From positions 1 to 62,022 of the forward strand of contig CAIUSO010000111.1 of NCBI GenBank assembly GCA_903901875.1: 62,022 nt of DNA. Reading direction: 5' to 3'. Below are positions 1 through 7,589 of the stretch, piece by piece. The notes beneath the pieces were generated by a model. The model was not told the origin of the DNA. It saw only the letters and a list, made by a program, of their open reading frames with translations, and did not search any database. This stretch comes from an uncultured Geobacteraceae bacterium (lineage in GTDB: Bacteria > Desulfobacterota > Desulfuromonadia > Geobacterales > Pseudopelobacteraceae). The first letter of the stretch is position 1. Every line of letters starts with the position of its first letter. Position numbers and translations under genes: made by a program.

Positions 1-219
1 AGTTTTGATTCTGGCATTGAAATCAAGACGATACACCGTCAAGGTGCCGGAACAACCCTCAATACGGCCCTTATCAATAGCGGACGTATATTCCTGGGGG
101 CGGAAAACAAGCTCCTCAATCTCTTCGCCAATTATGGAAGAAATAAGCAGCTTCGCTACTTTTGCATCTTCCATAAGATATTTGAACACAACATCGTAAA
201 TAGGGTTGGCTATCTGCAT
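1..219 (-). CDS. PD-(D/E)XK nuclease family transposase-like (Rpn-like) protein, N-terminal part
   Basis: Runs off the left edge of the window, so only the first 73 residues are visible. The start ATG at 219 is preceded by a GGAG ribosome site. The N-terminus (MQIANPIYDVVFKYLMED, then a KLLISSIIGEEIEEL-type helix) is typical of the large family of PD-(D/E)XK transposase/Rpn-like proteins, which are recombination-associated nucleases often found in many copies per genome. A C-terminal fragment of the same family lies at 41807-42232. Family membership is recognised from sequence pattern only, and the catalytic part lies mostly outside the window. Confidence 0.7.
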   Translation of the reverse strand, partial: MQIANPIYDVVFKYLMEDAKVAKLLISSIIGEEIEELVFRPQEYTSAIDKGRIEGCSGTLTVYRLDFNARIKT

Positions 220-410
220 GGGCAAACTCCTGACGCAAGTCCGATGAAAAATTGGATATAAACAATATGCAGTATGTCAATTAAAATAGTAACCATAAAA
301 ACAACCTTGCTGCCCAATTTTTGAAAATCGTAGATTACCCGTCCGGGCACTAAGGTTCCGGCCGGAAAGGCCGAGCGGACATTAACCGTGTACACCCCCA
401 ACAGGGTGGT

Positions 411-441
411 GCACGGATGGCCATACGCCCGCCTTTTTCTG
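411..441. repeat. Partial copy of a dispersed palindromic repeat
   Basis: Holds ATGGCCATACGCCCGCC followed by a T-run and CTGTTC. The same stretch occurs at 40308-40332 beside a full palindrome, and the palindromic core recurs at 41756-41775. Here the left arm is degraded (GCACGGATGG instead of GGGCGTATGG). The surrounding stretch 220-900 has no gene that I can support: no ribosome site with a convincing frame and no recognisable protein. Confidence 0.7.
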
Positions 442-899
442 TTCGCCCAATCGGTGCATAAGCCAAGATACGTAAAAAACCTTTAAAGACCTTTAGCTTC
501 ACGAAAAGGCCTCGATTTAACGTCAAGATCTTTTGGTTGTAATCCGGATTTTTCGTGAGGGAATCGCGAGGCTGAGAAAAAGATTTAACAATAAGGTCCG
601 AAACTCACTTCCCCGACCCATCACAAAAAAACGCCGCTTCTCCGGTAACGACCTGAAAAGCGGTGTGGCTTACCGTGACAAACTCTTCACATTGAGCCTC
701 CTCCATCCATCATCACGAGACTTGGATCAAGATTACGCATCATAGCTGATATTTTGCACGCATTACTTTTGGACATCAGCGTATGTCAATGACAGCCGTA
801 TTACAAATGAAAATTGAACAGTATAGAAAGGGGGAACACCAAGAACACATTTGACTTGCAACGCAACCTCACCACACAAATTTTTTATTTTTTTACCAG

Positions 900-930
900 T
901 TGACATATTTAATATCATATATGTTATATT
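900..930 (+). promoter_or_regulatory. Possible sigma-70 promoter upstream of gene debris
   Basis: TTGACA at 900-905 is followed 17 bases later by an AT-rich element (GTTATA/TTATAT). The spacer includes TCATATAT, which also occurs in the arsR operator region at 1505-1512. This may be an old promoter of the same regulon that now drives only gene remnants. The -10 match is modest. Confidence 0.3.
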
Positions 931-1126
931 TCGAATTAATAGATAATATGCCCGCTGAAAATTTAAACATCGGTATTCCACTCCATAAAGCAGCGGTGAG
1001 AGGGTTGAAAGCGGGAGGTGTTTTTATTCTGGAAGCGTTCAGCAAAGAGCAACTTGATTATTGCACCGGGTGGTCCCCAATCCCTGGATTTACTCATGGC
1101 ATTGGACGAGTTGAAACAAATGGGCT
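930..1126 (+). pseudogene. Remnant of a class I SAM-dependent methyltransferase (C-terminal part)
   Basis: One frame gives an LKAGGVFILEAFSKEQLDY-like strand/helix, followed after a frame slip near 1070 by GGPQSLDLLMALDELKQ. Together they match the C-terminal core of small class I methyltransferases, where the GGVFILEAF strand is usually followed by a GTGGP loop and a DLLM..DEL helix. The N-terminal SAM-binding half is absent and the frame is broken, so this is a decayed fragment. It runs directly into another fragment at 1127. Confidence 0.5.
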
Positions 1127-1453
1127 TTTGCAGCAAAGGAAAAGGCGGATGCATTTATCAAGGAACATGGCGGAAAGCTGGCTAACTTTGATGAATCCAT
1201 AAAAACTGCGTATGAGGACATGTACAAGGACACCAAAATGATCCGGGACCGTCGTAGGCAGATGAAGATGAAAAAGGATGGGCAGGATAGCCTCAGCGTT
1301 GCAGCACAAGTACTGGAGGCCGGCGGTAGACCACTACTGCTTGGAATAGCACGTGATGACCGGAAAATTACCCGCGATATGCTTACAAAGGGTCTTCAGG
1401 CTGATGACATAGATGCATCACTTTTGGACCGAAACTTCGAAATGCAGGGATAA
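1127..1453 (+). pseudogene. NosL-like C-terminal fragment fused to unknown tail
   Basis: An open frame without its own convincing start encodes FAAKEKADAFIKEHGGKLAN, then a YEDMYKDTKMIRD segment. This resembles the end of NosL-family copper-binding accessory proteins (a KE.A..F..E.GGK helix followed by a charged tail). The N-terminal metal-binding domain is missing. After about residue 50 the frame continues with an unrelated basic/acidic tail (LEAGGRPLLLGIARDD) that I do not recognise. It is best read as gene debris joined by deletions. Confidence 0.45.
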
Positions 1454-1466
1454 AGACAAACGCCCC

Positions 1467-1512
1467 TTGACAATCACCCCTAGTCAGCCTATATGATTAT
1501 ATAGTCATATAT
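1467..1512 (+). promoter_or_regulatory. arsR promoter and operator
   Basis: TTGACA (1467-1472) and an AT-rich -10 region (TATATG/TATGAT, 1490-1497) overlap the inverted repeat ATATGA-N8-TCATAT (1491-1510). The repeat sits at and just after the -10, 17 bases before the arsR start. A dyad overlapping the -10 is the expected place for autorepression by an ArsR/SmtB protein. Confidence 0.65.
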
Positions 1513-1526
1513 CAGAGGAGGTGATT

Positions 1527-1841
1527 ATGAAAGACCTTGTTGAGTACCGCGCAGATATTCTAAAGGCATTGGCTCAGCCAACACGTCTGAAAATAATTGA
1601 TTTCCTCCGTGACGGCGAACGTTGTGTGTGTGAAATATTTCCTGCCATTAACGAAGAGCAGTCCAATACTTCCCGTCATCTCAACATGATGCTGTCTGCT
1701 GGGGTTCTTTCCCGGCGCAAAGATGGACTTAAAATATACTACGCCATTAAGCACCCCGAACTCATTGAGGTACTTGATATAGTCACCAATGTAGTGAAAC
1801 AGGATATTCACGGGCGGCATAGTCTTCTGAAAGCGGCATGA
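1527..1841 (+). CDS. arsR: ArsR/SmtB-family metal(loid)-responsive repressor
   Basis: A 104-residue winged-helix repressor that would release its operator on binding a metal or metalloid. The ATG at 1527 is chosen over the in-frame GTG at 1521 because AGGAGGTG lies directly before it. The recognition region includes ALAQPTRLKIIDFL, the metal-site motif CVCEI (ELCVC-type, helix 3), and NTSRHLNMMLSAGVL as the DNA-binding helix. It heads a cassette with a permease and thioredoxin-like proteins. The metal is unknown, although the CVC motif favours As/Sb/Cd-type thiophilic ions. Confidence 0.85.
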   Translation: MKDLVEYRADILKALAQPTRLKIIDFLRDGERCVCEIFPAINEEQSNTSRHLNMMLSAGVLSRRKDGLKIYYAIKHPELIEVLDIVTNVVKQDIHGRHSLLKAA

Positions 1842-2006
1842 CATGAAAAAGCTACCAACACATCGGTAGATGAAAACCACTGCGTATCGTTTTCATGCCT
1901 TACCGGGGCGGACACCATCTGCCGGACTGTCGAGCATGAAGGCATTATCTATGAAGAAATTCCTGAAGAACTGATACGTAAAGCCATTCTAAAAGTAATT
2001 CCGTAG
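1842..2006 (+). pseudogene. Unknown fragment in frame after arsR stop
   Basis: Directly after the arsR TGA the same reading frame stays open for another 54 codons, encoding a Cys-containing peptide with TICRTVEHEGIIYEEIPEEL near its end. There is no start codon with a ribosome site in this frame, so it is probably the tail of a decayed gene rather than a separate protein. I do not recognise the family. Confidence 0.3.
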
Positions 2007-2035
2007 TAACCAAGAGTATTTATTAATCTAATATG

Positions 2036-2057
2036 TGAGTATCTAGTCAATTACTCA
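2036..2057. promoter_or_regulatory. Inverted repeat before the permease gene
   Basis: TGAGTA-N10-TACTCA forms perfect 6-base arms 11 bases before the permease start. It could be a second operator or an attenuator. Only the dyad itself is visible. Confidence 0.3.
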
Positions 2058-2068
2058 TGGAGTGTGTT

Positions 2069-3016
2069 ATGCTTAAAAGTTTTGCTGACTACATAGTTTT
2101 TAGCACCATTGGCCTTGTTCCGGGTTCTCGTTCGGGCGAGGCTCTTGACTTCTTCATTTACGATACTCTGAAGATTTTTCTCCTCTTAACAACCATCATC
2201 TATGTGGTTGCCATCATCCGCACATCATTCCCCCCTGAAAAGACGAAACGTCTGCTCTCTCACAAACGTGAGTATGTCGGCAACGTACTTGCCGCCCTGT
2301 TGGGAATTGTTACACCTTTCTGCTCCTGTTCAGCAGTTCCGCTCTTTATCGGCTTTGTCGAGTCTGGCGTGCCATTGGGCGTCACCTTCTCATTTCTCAT
2401 TTCTTCTCCGATGGTCAACGAAGTTGCCCTGATAATGCTCTGGGGGCTGTTTGGCTGGAAAATCGCGCTTATTTATATTGGTACCGGCCTGGTTGTAGCA
2501 ATTGTTGCGGGGATCGTTATCGGTAAACTGAAAATGGAAAAATATGTTCAGGATTATGTCTGGGAGATGCAGGTAGGCAACGCTGAAATCGTACAGCTTA
2601 CATTCAGGGAGAAGCTAAGTTATGCCCGTACATACACGCTGGATCTGCTGAGGAAGATTTGGCCCTATGTGGTGGTTGGGGTTGGATTGGGGGCTTTTAT
2701 CCACGGCTATGTACCAGAGGATTTTCTGGTGCGCTGGGCTGGGCCTGACAACCCCTTTGCCGTTCCGCTTGCAGTAGCACTCGGCGTACCTCTTTATTCA
2801 AACGCCGCCGGAGTGATCCCGATTGTTCACGCTCTGATGGAAAAAGGAATGGCGATAGGAACCGTGCTGGCCTTTATGATGGCGGTCACAGCGTTGTCGT
2901 TGCCTGAAGCGATTATTCTGAAGAACGTCTTAAAAAATCGACTGCTCGTGGTATTCTTCAGCATAGTGGCAACGGCCATCATCTGTGTCGGGTATCTATT
3001 CAATGCAATTCTCTGA
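2069..3016 (+). CDS. ArsP/DUF318-type permease
   Basis: A polytopic inner-membrane permease of 315 residues. The start at 2069 is chosen over 2057 because GGAG lies 6-7 bases before it. Features of the two-domain permease family (formerly DUF318; includes ArsP organoarsenical exporters) are visible: a membrane helix ending in TPFCSCSAVPLFIGF with paired cysteines, the repeat-like SFLISSPMVNEVAL, and the second half PLYSNAAGVIPIVHALMEKG. The Cys-Ser-Cys in the substrate path fits thiophilic metalloid export. The ArsR upstream and thioredoxins downstream agree. The exact substrate is not determinable. Confidence 0.8.
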   Translation: MLKSFADYIVFSTIGLVPGSRSGEALDFFIYDTLKIFLLLTTIIYVVAIIRTSFPPEKTKRLLSHKREYVGNVLAALLGIVTPFCSCSAVPLFIGFVESGVPLGVTFSFLISSPMVNEVALIMLWGLFGWKIALIYIGTGLVVAIVAGIVIGKLKMEKYVQDYVWEMQVGNAEIVQLTFREKLSYARTYTLDLLRKIWPYVVVGVGLGAFIHGYVPEDFLVRWAGPDNPFAVPLAVALGVPLYSNAAGVIPIVHALMEKGMAIGTVLAFMMAVTALSLPEAIILKNVLKNRLLVVFFSIVATAIICVGYLFNAIL

Positions 3017-3094
3017 ATTATTACAACGTCACATGCGGGTAGAAAAGTCTGACATACATATGATTTTACAAAAAGCGATAGCACAGGGACTACA

Positions 3095-3577
3095 ATGAAA
3101 ACCGACTTTACCGAAAATATCTTGAACGCGCCTGGTGATGAATCAGTCTGCTGGTGCAGCAACGTCAATAAATTCACAATTGTTGCTGCGATATCTGAGG
3201 GTGCCCACAACATGGAGGAGATCCGGCTCATGACCGGCGCGTGTACGCTCGGGCGCTGCAAGGAACTTTCACCACGTGGAAGATGCTGTTCAAAAGAGAT
3301 CAAAATGTTGCGTGGAGCAACTACTACAGAAAACAGGGAGACATGCATTATGAAGATTGAAGTTTTGGGGACCGGTTGCGCCAAATGTAAAACACTTTAC
3401 GAAAACACGATAAAGGCTCTTGAAGAGAGTGGCAAAAGTGCGGAAATAATCAAGGTTGAAGAGATACCAAAGATAATGGCGTATGGAGTCATGAGTACTC
3501 CGACTCTGGTGATCGACGGTAAAGTTATGTTCTCCGGCAAGGTAGGATCAATCGGTGAGATAATGGCACTGCTATGA
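3095..3577 (+). CDS. BFD-like [2Fe-2S] domain fused to redox-active thioredoxin-like domain
   Basis: A 160-residue protein in two parts. Residues 1-70 have a BFD-like [2Fe-2S] pattern (VCWCSN ... GACTLGRCKE). From residue 86 (an internal Met with a GGGAG site 8 bases upstream, position 3350) comes a small thioredoxin-like domain of the MTH895/TM0996 type, with GTGCAKCKTL as its CxxC active site and MSTPTLVIDGK. These are usually separate small genes. Here no stop intervenes, so either the protein is a fusion or the second domain is also made alone from 3350. It probably supplies reducing equivalents in the ArsR-controlled cassette. Confidence 0.75.
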   Translation: MKTDFTENILNAPGDESVCWCSNVNKFTIVAAISEGAHNMEEIRLMTGACTLGRCKELSPRGRCCSKEIKMLRGATTTENRETCIMKIEVLGTGCAKCKTLYENTIKALEESGKSAEIIKVEEIPKIMAYGVMSTPTLVIDGKVMFSGKVGSIGEIMALL

Positions 3578-3622
3578 CGATGGGCGCAGTTTCCCATCAT
3601 AGTACAATTGAAAGGTTTCCCA

Positions 3623-4006
3623 ATGAAATTAGGTATTTTGTTTTCTATTGTCGCACTGTTGACTGTTTCTACGACGTGGGCTGAGCTTCCAGGAGCAACT
3701 ACAGCTGCCGTCAGGCAAGCTCTATCATCAGGAAAGCCAACTGTTATCGACCTGGGTGCCCGTACCTGTATCCCATGTAAAAAAATGGCCCCCATTCTTG
3801 AATCGTTGTCCGGAGAATATCGTGGCAAGGCAAGCATTCTCTTTATTGACGTACACGAAGATCAAGCTGCTGCTCAAAAGTTTCGTGTTCAGATGATCCC
3901 GACCCAGATATTTTTCAATACTCAGGGTAAAGAAGTCAAACGTCATATTGGTTATATGGACAAATCTGAAATATTGAAAGAACTTAAGGTTGCAGGCCTT
4001 AAATGA
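3623..4006 (+). CDS. Exported thioredoxin-family protein
   Basis: About 127 residues with an N-terminal signal peptide (MKLGILFSIVALLTVSTTWA), then a thioredoxin fold with the active site RTCIPCKKM (CIPC) and the cis-proline region MIPTQIFF. It is likely a periplasmic disulfide reductase or carrier. It overlaps the next gene (CcdA-like) by 4 bases, the usual arrangement in which the membrane protein passes electrons from cytosolic thioredoxin to the periplasmic partner. Confidence 0.85.
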   Translation: MKLGILFSIVALLTVSTTWAELPGATTAAVRQALSSGKPTVIDLGARTCIPCKKMAPILESLSGEYRGKASILFIDVHEDQAAAQKFRVQMIPTQIFFNTQGKEVKRHIGYMDKSEILKELKVAGLK

Positions 4007-4689
4007 CCATTCAGGATAACATCGAACAGATCATCGCGCTCTATCCGTTGATTGCCTTTGGTGCAGTCTTTTTGGCGGGAGTACTTTCCTCCGCGTCTCC
4101 ATGCGTACTGGCAACCATTCCGCTTGTAGTCGGTTTTGTCGGTGGCTACAGTGACGGCGACAAAGGTAAGGCTTTCCGATATTCGCTGTTTTTTGTCTTC
4201 GGACTGTCACTGACCTTCACTGCCTTCGGCGCTGCTGCCGGTTTGCTGGGAACCATGTTCGGAACCCTTGGAGGACCGTGGCACCTTATAGCCGGAGCCA
4301 TCGCGCTGATCATGGGAGGCCAATTGATGGGGCTGTACGAAATACATCTGCCGTTCAGGCGAGACTATAGGCCCAAACAGGGGGGTATTGTTGGAGCATT
4401 CATTCTGGGATTGTTCTTTGGTGTGGTTTCTTCTCCCTGTGCTACACCGGTACTCGTAGTTCTATTGACACTGGTCGCCGGGAAAGGACAGGTACTTTAT
4501 GGAATTACACTGTTGTTCTTCTACGCCATTGGCCATTGTGTTCTGATGCTTTTTGCCGGAGCATTTACCGGTTTTGTTGAAGGATTTGTTAAAGCGCGTG
4601 GAGTAGTAAATTTTTCACTATGGGCTAAACGTGCCGGTGGGGTGGTTGTTGCGTTGGTTGGCGGCTGGTTTGTCTGGCAGGGATTTTAA
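4003..4689 (+). CDS. ccdA: CcdA/DsbD-type thiol-disulfide membrane transporter
   Basis: An inner-membrane protein of 228 residues with about six helices. The two family half-motifs are visible: SSASPCVLATIPL and VSSPCATPVLVVLL. Each carries one of the membrane cysteines that shuttle electrons from the cytosol to periplasmic thioredoxin-like proteins. It starts inside the stop of the upstream exported thioredoxin and probably reduces it. It could also support cytochrome c maturation. Confidence 0.85.
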   Translation: MTIQDNIEQIIALYPLIAFGAVFLAGVLSSASPCVLATIPLVVGFVGGYSDGDKGKAFRYSLFFVFGLSLTFTAFGAAAGLLGTMFGTLGGPWHLIAGAIALIMGGQLMGLYEIHLPFRRDYRPKQGGIVGAFILGLFFGVVSSPCATPVLVVLLTLVAGKGQVLYGITLLFFYAIGHCVLMLFAGAFTGFVEGFVKARGVVNFSLWAKRAGGVVVALVGGWFVWQGF

Positions 4690-4888
4690 GTGTAACTCCA
4701 GTAAGAGTTGAAATCAAGGTGCAAAAACTTTCCTGTAGATGCAATAATTGCACTCTATTTTCCGTACATAGTTTTATGCGCTAAATATAAACATCTAAAT
4801 AACTGAAGGTTATAATGCTTTTAGTAGTTGGCACGTCTCGTGGAGTAACCATACGTAAGAAGGACACAGCCCACGAGGAGGTAACAAC

Positions 4889-5287
4889 ATGAAAACGAAT
4901 CAGATGATGGTTATGGGATTGGCAGCACTCTGTGCAATCGCTCTTGCAGGTGAAGCATCGGCACGCGGCTGCAATGGCAATGGTGGCTCAAAGGGGCAGG
5001 GTATGAGAAGTGGAACATGCACACAAACCGGCTCAGCTGGCGCAACAACCCGTCCCGCCGGATCACAGCGCCGCGATGGTACTTTTCTGACGACAGGAAC
5101 CACTGCCAACGGCTCAACAACTCGCCCCAGTAACGGTAGAGGTTTACAGGATGGAAGTCACATGACTGCCACGCCGGCAGCTCCGGCAGCAGCAACCGTT
5201 ACACCCGAGGAGTCTGTCGGACCTAGGAAATCGTCGCGAAAATACGGCTGGGCGAGAGCAGATTTCGACGATTTTGAAGGTCAATAG
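4889..5287 (+). CDS. Small exported low-complexity protein
   Basis: 132 residues with a strong AGGAGGT ribosome site and a clear signal peptide (MKTNQMMVMGLAALCAIALAGEASA). The mature part is rich in Gly, Ser, Thr and Ala, with two cysteines near the start (GCNGNGG ... GTCTQTG), and ends in an acidic DFDDFEG. No known domain was recognised. It opens a run of three exported proteins (4.9-6.8 kb). The 200 bases before it (4690-4888) show no gene. Confidence 0.6.
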   Translation: MKTNQMMVMGLAALCAIALAGEASARGCNGNGGSKGQGMRSGTCTQTGSAGATTRPAGSQRRDGTFLTTGTTANGSTTRPSNGRGLQDGSHMTATPAAPAAATVTPEESVGPRKSSRKYGWARADFDDFEGQ

Positions 5288-5437
5288 TCGTTCTATTGAC
5301 CGAAAAGGCGGTGAAATATGATCCGTTCAGACAGATTTGCAGCAGATTTCTCCTCAGTCCGACAGGCACCTCGTACTCAAAATTGATTAACTCCTGCGGG
5401 GGGCGGACGCGTCACCCCTTCTCAGTGGAGAATTACA

Positions 5438-5953
5438 ATGCGAACGACAAAAATCATCATATATTTAATAGCAGTATTTTTCTCAACTTCTCCGGTCGTT
5501 ACGCACGCATTTTGGAGGATGGACGACGATAGGCACAGCGGGCTAAATCTGGAAACCGGCTATGACACCAACACAGTTACTACGATATCCGGACGAATTG
5601 TTTCGGTACAAGTCGGAGATGATCGTCGTAATTCCCAATTTGAGCTCGATAGCAACGGTTCACGTGTAATTGTTGTGCTGGGGCCACAGCGCTACTGGGC
5701 TGAAAATGGTATTGCACTCAAAGCCGGAGACAGCATTACCGTCACTGGCTCCAAAGCGCAGGGTAAGGACGGCAATGTGTATGTCATGGCGCAAAAAGTA
5801 ACAGACATAACTTTAAACGCCTCAGTCTCGTTACGCAACGAATCAGGTCGCCCGGCCTGGGCTGGCAGTGGTATGGGAAATGGACAAGGCAGGATGAACA
5901 GCCGACCCTCACAGTCTCCCGGAAGAATGGGCGGCGGTAGAATGGGGCGTTAG
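5438..5953 (+). CDS. Exported OB-fold-like protein with Gly/Arg/Met-rich tail
   Basis: 171 residues with a GGAGAA ribosome site and a signal peptide ending THAFW. The central 50-130 region alternates strands (ISGRIVSVQVGD ... VIVVLGPQRYWAENG ... GDSITVTGSKAQ), in the manner of small periplasmic OB-fold proteins. The tail is repetitive (GSGMGNGQGRM, GRMGGGRMGR). It is followed 23 bases later by an outer-membrane protein gene. The function is unknown. A metal or nucleic-acid/ligand-binding OB role is only a guess. Confidence 0.6.
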   Translation: MRTTKIIIYLIAVFFSTSPVVTHAFWRMDDDRHSGLNLETGYDTNTVTTISGRIVSVQVGDDRRNSQFELDSNGSRVIVVLGPQRYWAENGIALKAGDSITVTGSKAQGKDGNVYVMAQKVTDITLNASVSLRNESGRPAWAGSGMGNGQGRMNSRPSQSPGRMGGGRMGR

Positions 5954-5976
5954 TTTTCTCACACAAAGGATAACAA

Positions 5977-6825
5977 ATGCGCACTCTGCTTCTTACGTTA
6001 TTTACGTTTGGAATTCTGTTTCTAAACGCTCTATCTTCTTTCGCTGAATCAGCTCCACCTAAGTTCGCACTCGGTATTGGACTGGAGCTGTCAAGTGGCT
6101 CTTTTGGCACCGGATCGACCAGCACCTATGCCACTGCACCGGTTATTTTTGACTGGTTTCCAACAGATCGAATTGACTTGGAGCTGACAGTACCGTTCCT
6201 CTATCAACGTACTTCAAACACCGGACATGCCGTGCTTGGAGCAAGTGTACAGAGCCCAGCAACCAGTGTTGCAAAAAGTGTGGATCGCGGTCCCATGAAT
6301 GGAACAGGCGGTGGTGGTAGCGGAAGCATGTTTGGTGGTGACTATGGCCTTGGAGATATAACGGTGATTAGCGGTTATACGCTCCTCTCAGATAGTGACA
6401 CTTCACCGAATTTGCGCCCGTCTCTCTCTGTAAAATTTCCTACTGCTGATGAAAACAAGGGATTTGGTACCGGAAAATTCGATTTCGGCGCCGGGATTGC
6501 TGTTTCCAAGTGGCTCGGTAATTGGCAGCCGTTTGCAGAAGGTCGCTATGTCGTACAGGGGGCATCACACGATGAGACCGGTGCGGAGAATTTTGTGACG
6601 GCGGATACTGGAATCGCCTACAGCTGGAGTGATCGCCTTACCACCTCAGGATTTGCCCGCTATGGGTCCAAGCTTTTTGACAACATGGCTGCTCCTCTTG
6701 AAGCACGTGTCAAGGTTGTATGGCGCTTTAGTGAACGTGCGTATACCGATGTTTATGCTCTAAAGGGATTTAGTGACGGAAGTCCGGATTGCGGTGGTGG
6801 TGCCTCGGTTTTCGTTGAGTTTTGA
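5977..6825 (+). CDS. Outer-membrane beta-barrel (MetA/phenol-degradation-type) protein
   Basis: 282 residues with a signal peptide (cleavage near SSFAES) and amphipathic beta strands throughout, ending in an aromatic VFVEF, the typical C-terminal signature for the outer-membrane insertion machinery. Internal features (APVIFDWFPTDRIDLELTVP, LRPSLSVKFPTADENKGFGTG) resemble the MetA-pathway outer-membrane family often found with Geobacter metal and redox genes. It may form a pore or scaffold for the exported proteins encoded before it. Confidence 0.7.
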   Translation: MRTLLLTLFTFGILFLNALSSFAESAPPKFALGIGLELSSGSFGTGSTSTYATAPVIFDWFPTDRIDLELTVPFLYQRTSNTGHAVLGASVQSPATSVAKSVDRGPMNGTGGGGSGSMFGGDYGLGDITVISGYTLLSDSDTSPNLRPSLSVKFPTADENKGFGTGKFDFGAGIAVSKWLGNWQPFAEGRYVVQGASHDETGAENFVTADTGIAYSWSDRLTTSGFARYGSKLFDNMAAPLEARVKVVWRFSERAYTDVYALKGFSDGSPDCGGGASVFVEF

Positions 6826-6832
6826 TAGGCAC

Positions 6833-6943
6833 TTAGTCTCGTACCGTTGTAAAGCCAAGAGCCTCCCAGTCAAGCATTCCTCCTCGGCAACAGTAAATTC
6901 TATCGCGCGGGAAGCCATTACGAACCATCTGGCCTATAGCCAT
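6833..6943 (-). pseudogene. Rhodanese-like C-terminal fragment
   Basis: A 36-codon frame encodes VRNGFPRDRIYCCRGGMLDW and then EALGFTTV, which fits the end of a single-domain rhodanese (the helix after the active site and the GGMLDW strand). The active-site loop is missing. It sits just after another fragment on the same strand, so this gap is gene debris. Confidence 0.4.
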
Positions 6944-7170
6944 TGGGCTTTGAGGGTAGACAGGCCAATTAACAGCGCGTTGAATCCAGCAGTCGGCTCA
7001 ACACTAAGTGAATAAACCCTCTGAGTGGTTGAACGGTTCTCAATGAAAGCTGTAAAAAAATCAATAATCGCTCCATCGGGCATCTGTCGTACCTCACCAT
7101 TTGACGCCCTCTGGATCTTCAGGGTTGCCTCTTTCCGGTTAGTAACTTCACTGAGGTTAGTCTGCGCATT
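6934..7170 (-). pseudogene. CcoG/FixG-like C-terminal fragment
   Basis: An open frame of 78 codons directly continues the frame of the membrane gene at 7171 after its TGA. It contains EVRQMPDGAIIDFFTAFIEN and a RVYSLSVEP strand, reminiscent of the Ig-like C-terminal domain of CcoG/FixG cytochrome-oxidase accessory proteins (DG.i.n.y...i.N pattern). No start codon with a ribosome site is seen and the ferredoxin part is absent. It is probably a decayed remnant. Confidence 0.35.
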
Positions 7171-7566
7171 TCACTCCATAAGATGACCAATCATAAGCAG
7201 CAGTATCCATACGACAAACACCATTTGCTGAGTATGAATGAGTCGCATCTGCTTCTTGGTATCGTTGGAGAACTTTTTAGAGCGCATCAGCAACCCGGCC
7301 AAAGTGAGCCAGACGGTCACAAGTAGGCTCCCGTAGAGGAACAGATTACGGTCATCGGTATAATGGGCATGAATGGTCATGAGAATAAAGGCAACAACAT
7401 TCATCCACATATGGAGATCAAGGTATTTTTTAAAGAAAAGCGCAATGTTTCTTGGCCAAGGACGAAATTGATTTGCAATTAATCGAGCCGGATAGTAGAC
7501 ATTGGCCACTACGAACAGTAGCAGTGATATAAACCCGGTAATTTCCCCAATCCACTCGTTTTCCAA
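7171..7566 (-). CDS. Four-helix membrane protein (possible b-haem protein), paralogue of 14524-14916
   Basis: 131 residues with four predicted membrane helices. His residues sit in helices 2 and 4 (DLHMWMNVVAFILMTIHAHY; RLIHTQQMVF; GH near the end), a layout that could hold haem b. It is clearly paralogous to 14524-14916: both begin MEN/MES..WI..ITG..SLLLFVVAN.YYP and contain NLFLY.SLLVTVWLT.AG. It is the last gene of the mamM-mamB unit, 23 bases after mamB. No named family was recognised. Haem binding is inferred from His placement. Confidence 0.7.
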   Translation of the reverse strand: MENEWIGEITGFISLLLFVVANVYYPARLIANQFRPWPRNIALFFKKYLDLHMWMNVVAFILMTIHAHYTDDRNLFLYGSLLVTVWLTLAGLLMRSKKFSNDTKKQMRLIHTQQMVFVVWILLLMIGHLME

Positions 7567-7589
7567 TTAGGACAGCCTCTCGGATTCTG

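Noticed and set aside
533-745. 70-codon basic protein at 0.5 kb
   Set aside because: No ribosome site and a composition typical of a chance frame.
1839-2006. Selenocysteine or programmed read-through of the arsR TGA
   Set aside because: No selenoprotein context or SECIS-like hairpin is visible, and the downstream peptide is better explained as a decayed gene tail.
2827-3384. 185-codon minus-strand frame at the end of the permease gene
   Set aside because: Antisense to the permease and BFD-thioredoxin genes, with no family resemblance.
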